From positions 1 through 38,560 of the forward strand of contig DFLA01000017.1 of the NCBI GenBank assembly GCA_002374055.1: a stretch of 38,560 nucleotides of DNA, written 5' to 3'. The translations under genes were made by a program, and so were the position numbers. How positions within the stretch are numbered: the first letter of the stretch is position 1; the number at the start of each line of letters is the position of its first letter. This stretch comes from Caryophanales bacterium UBA3631 (GTDB taxonomy: Bacteria > Bacillota_I > Bacilli_A > RF39 > UBA660). Below are positions 36,570-38,560 of this stretch, in pieces. The notes under the pieces are model-generated. The model was given only the letters and a program-made list of their open reading frames with translations, did not search any database and was not told where the DNA came from.

Positions 36570-37847
36570 TTATGGCTTTAAAGCTGTGATTGGCACTACA
36601 TATACACCGTCTGGCCTTTGATATGCTGCATTTGTCATACCGCATATTACGCATAGTGCTTTTGGTTCTTTTCCTTTTGTTTCTTTTATTGCATTTTTAA
36701 TTTCTAGCAAATTTTTAGCTGCATTTTCTATTTGGTTTACTCCTAATTTTATTTCAAATGCGCAATATTCTCCGTCTTTTAATTCTATTATTGAGTCAAT
36801 TTCTTTATTGGAATAGTCTTGATAGTGAAAGCATTTTGCTCCTATACTGTCAGCGTATATTTTTAAGTCTCTTTCCACTAATGCTTCGAATAAAAAACCA
36901 AATGTTTCTAAATCTCCTATTAGTTTTTCTTCGGTTAAATTTAGTAATGCAGCTGCTATTGATGGGTCAGCTAAGTGCCTTTTTTCTGATTGTTTGACCC
37001 TTATGCTTGATCTTATATTTGTTGAATATGGTGCATCATTATCTATTAAATACAGTTTATTTAGTGCATCTAGATATGACGCAACTGTTTCAACATCTAT
37101 ATCTTCACTATCTTTTTCTTTTATATCATTTTTTAGAGTTGTATTTGTTGCTGTTGTGCTTTCATTTCGTGCTAGTGATCTTAATAATAGTTTTATTTTG
37201 TGTTTATCTCTTTTTATTCCATCTAATCTTTGCAAATCATCGTCTATTATTAAATTAATATATTCATTTATTGATATGTTCGATTCTTCACTATTTAAAT
37301 TTAAATTTGCTGGCCATCCACCTCTTATTATTAGTTTTGCTAATTTTTTAAGGCTTACATCGCCAGTTGATTCACTAATTTTTTTATTTTCACATATATC
37401 ATTTAGTGAAACTAGTCCGTTTGAATCACCGGATTCGTATAGTGACATTGTCCTTAAATATATTTTTCCAAATCTACCTGCGCCACTATGTGATATTCCG
37501 TTTCTTTTTGGTGTTGATGAACCTGTTAAAATGTATTGTCCTTTTAGTCCTGTTTTGTCTACATCATATCTTACTTCATCCCATAAATTATTTGCTTCTT
37601 GCCATTCATCTAGTAACCTTGGTTTTTCCCCTGAAAGTATTATTGATGGTTCTATTTTCGCTAATTCTGCTTCATTTGTTAATTCTCCTGTTGTTTTTTT
37701 TAGAAGTACTTCACTTTTTGAATGTTTTCTTGCAGCCCATGTTTTGCCTGAGTATTTAGGGCCTTCTATACATACTGCTCCAAATAATCTTAGGTATTTT
37801 TCTATTTTTTCATCTACTAATCTCTTTTTATAGTTTTGAATATCCAT
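36570..37847 (-). CDS. AAA/DUF4143 ATPase
   Basis: The 425-residue protein opens with an AAA_14 ATPase domain: Walker A EGPKYSGKTWAARKH (28-42) and ILTGSSTP in a sensor-like place. DUF4143 follows, ending with FEALVERDLKIYADSIGAKCFHYQDYSNKEIDSIIE. That segment holds D, E and the later FEIKLG, resembling a PD-(D/E)xK nuclease core (D-x(n)-E-x-K). The family is abundant in anaerobes and linked to toxin-like or defence roles, but its activity is unproved. The start is the ATG with AGGAGG six bases before it. Three 23-nt-spaced repeats lie just upstream. It sits between polysaccharide genes, as if inserted into that locus. Confidence 0.85.
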   Translation of the reverse strand: MDIQNYKKRLVDEKIEKYLRLFGAVCIEGPKYSGKTWAARKHSKSEVLLKKTTGELTNEAELAKIEPSIILSGEKPRLLDEWQEANNLWDEVRYDVDKTGLKGQYILTGSSTPKRNGISHSGAGRFGKIYLRTMSLYESGDSNGLVSLNDICENKKISESTGDVSLKKLAKLIIRGGWPANLNLNSEESNISINEYINLIIDDDLQRLDGIKRDKHKIKLLLRSLARNESTTATNTTLKNDIKEKDSEDIDVETVASYLDALNKLYLIDNDAPYSTNIRSSIRVKQSEKRHLADPSIAAALLNLTEEKLIGDLETFGFLFEALVERDLKIYADSIGAKCFHYQDYSNKEIDSIIELKDGEYCAFEIKLGVNQIENAAKNLLEIKNAIKETKGKEPKALCVICGMTNAAYQRPDGVYVVPITALKP

Positions 37848-37900
37848 AATCATCCTCCTAAATATATTATATGATATTTTTTTGATTATATCAATATCAA

Positions 37901-37955
37901 TCCGAGAGATTTTTAATTTTCAACCCGAGAGATTTTGATTTTTTAATCCGAGAGT
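37901..37955. repeat. three CCGAGAG boxes at 23-bp spacing
   Basis: YCCGAGAG (Y = C or T) starts at 37901, 37924 and 37947, a constant 23 bases apart, each followed by T/A-rich filler. The last covers the end of the LCP gene, including its stop. They lie 54-110 bases before the AAA/DUF4143 start. They may be an operator for a regulator that binds every two helical turns, or decayed tandem repeats. Confidence 0.6.
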
Positions 37956-38560
37956 TTTATTAATTTATTTATATTATTTGTTGCTTTTTCTACTGATTTA
38001 TTATTTGGTATCATTACGTATAAGTATCTTCCTGGCATTGAGTATGTTATGTTTGATGAGCCTGTTCCTTTTACTACTTGCTTTTCTATTTTCCATGGTT
38101 TGTTATTGTCTAATTGATTTTTTATATATTCTTTTATTAGTGTATCTGGTATATCTGTTCTATATAGATTTTTGAATGATTCTAGGAATTCTTTATATTT
38201 GATTATTATGTTTTTATTTTTGAATGAGCTTGTTATTATTGCTTCTAGAACTTGTTGTTGGTTTTGTATTCTATGGTTATCTCCTTCTATATATGCATAT
38301 CTTTCTCTAGCGTAACTAAGTGCTTGTGGACCTGTTAGATGGTTTAGCCCTTCTTTTATGTATGTTTGTTCTGCACCACCGTCTTTACAGTGTGTTGTGA
38401 ATGTTGAATCACTTATTATGTCTATTCCACCTATCAAATCTACTATGTCTATTACTGATTGGAAGCCTACTTTTACCACATAGTCTATTTTTATGTTAAA
38501 TAGATCTTCTAGTGTGTGTTTTGACATTTCTATTCCATATATTCCACTATGTGTTAGTTT
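37943..38560 (-). CDS. LCP-family wall-polymer ligase, 5' end beyond window
   Basis: The frame runs to the right edge without a start: the edge reads KLTHSGIYGIEMSKHT, the conserved LCP motif also seen in the gene at 31173. The visible 205 residues cover the second half of the LCP catalytic domain, with LSYARERYAYIEGDNHRIQNQQ carrying the Arg and Asp ligands and RYLYVMIPNN near the end. Unlike its paralogue it has no long acidic tail and ends soon after the domain (KLIKLSD). An internal Met at 38527 is not the start. It probably belongs to the same polysaccharide locus as the CpsB/CpsD genes. Confidence 0.9.
   Translation of the reverse strand, partial: KLTHSGIYGIEMSKHTLEDLFNIKIDYVVKVGFQSVIDIVDLIGGIDIISDSTFTTHCKDGGAEQTYIKEGLNHLTGPQALSYARERYAYIEGDNHRIQNQQQVLEAIITSSFKNKNIIIKYKEFLESFKNLYRTDIPDTLIKEYIKNQLDNNKPWKIEKQVVKGTGSSNITYSMPGRYLYVMIPNNKSVEKATNNINKLIKLSD

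Noticed and set aside
36994..37833. 279-codon plus-strand frame opposite the AAA/DUF4143 gene
   Set aside because: Antisense shadow: the minus-strand frame has Walker motifs and a strong RBS, while this one has neither.
37901..37955. CRISPR array
   Set aside because: Three boxes of eight bases with 15-base AT filler are too short for repeats and spacers, and there are no cas genes.

Overview
The window looks like a chromosomal segment of a very AT-rich, low-GC Gram-positive bacterium (Bacillota, Bacilli side, probably an uncultured gut lineage). The codon use is strongly A/T-biased, almost every gene lies on the minus strand, ribosome binding sites are purine-rich (AGGAGG, GGTGAT), and glyA ends in TGA, so the standard code fits better than a Mycoplasma code. 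Sporulation-associated families (SpoVB, SpoIVB, SirA-like, ComN-like, a YjcZ-like peptide) point to a spore former or a recent descendant of one.

Left part (1-9.85 kb): a truncated AddB-like fragment at the edge, a YetF/DUF421 membrane protein, a small plus-strand membrane protein, tgt, murF with a class-I glutamine amidotransferase, yneF beside a SirA-like gene (the Bacillus pair), a HerA-type ATPase, the stringent-response gene rel and a ComN-like gene. Middle (9.9-15.5 kb): a duplicated spoVB-dapA-spoIVB locus. Copy A keeps spoVB but only a dapA tail fused to a broken spoIVB. Copy B keeps dapA and spoIVB but only the 3' end of spoVB. A type-IV-pilin-like gene sits between the copies.

15.5-26.8 kb: a minus-strand operon nusB-xseA-(coiled coil)-xseB-(855-aa HEXXH protein), a second pilin-like gene, mutS with a downstream coiled-coil gene, and an ftsW/spoVE-type gene. 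The two pilin-like genes share a constant N-terminal half, then an exactly identical 137-bp block that ends at one Cys codon, after which their Cys-rich C-terminal halves are unrelated. This is the layout expected of a recombination hinge.

26.8-38.56 kb: a small Gly/Tyr-rich peptide, a secreted M23 peptidase with a C-terminal dockerin, folD-glyA, a DUF3267 relative that has lost its zinc motif, an LCP ligase and an OapA-like membrane protein. Directly upstream of the OapA-like gene lies a noncoding element of about 565 nt, much richer in G+C than its surroundings, with its own consensus promoter and many long stems. From the context I infer an OLE RNA. The end of the window holds capsule-type regulators (CpsB phosphatase, Wzz/CpsD kinase), an AAA/DUF4143 ATPase preceded by three 23-nt-spaced repeats, and a second LCP gene cut by the window edge.

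The most notable parts are the putative OLE RNA-OapA pair, the pilin-like genes with a constant/variable junction, and the reciprocally decayed sporulation/lysine locus. No tRNA, rRNA, CRISPR or transposase was seen.
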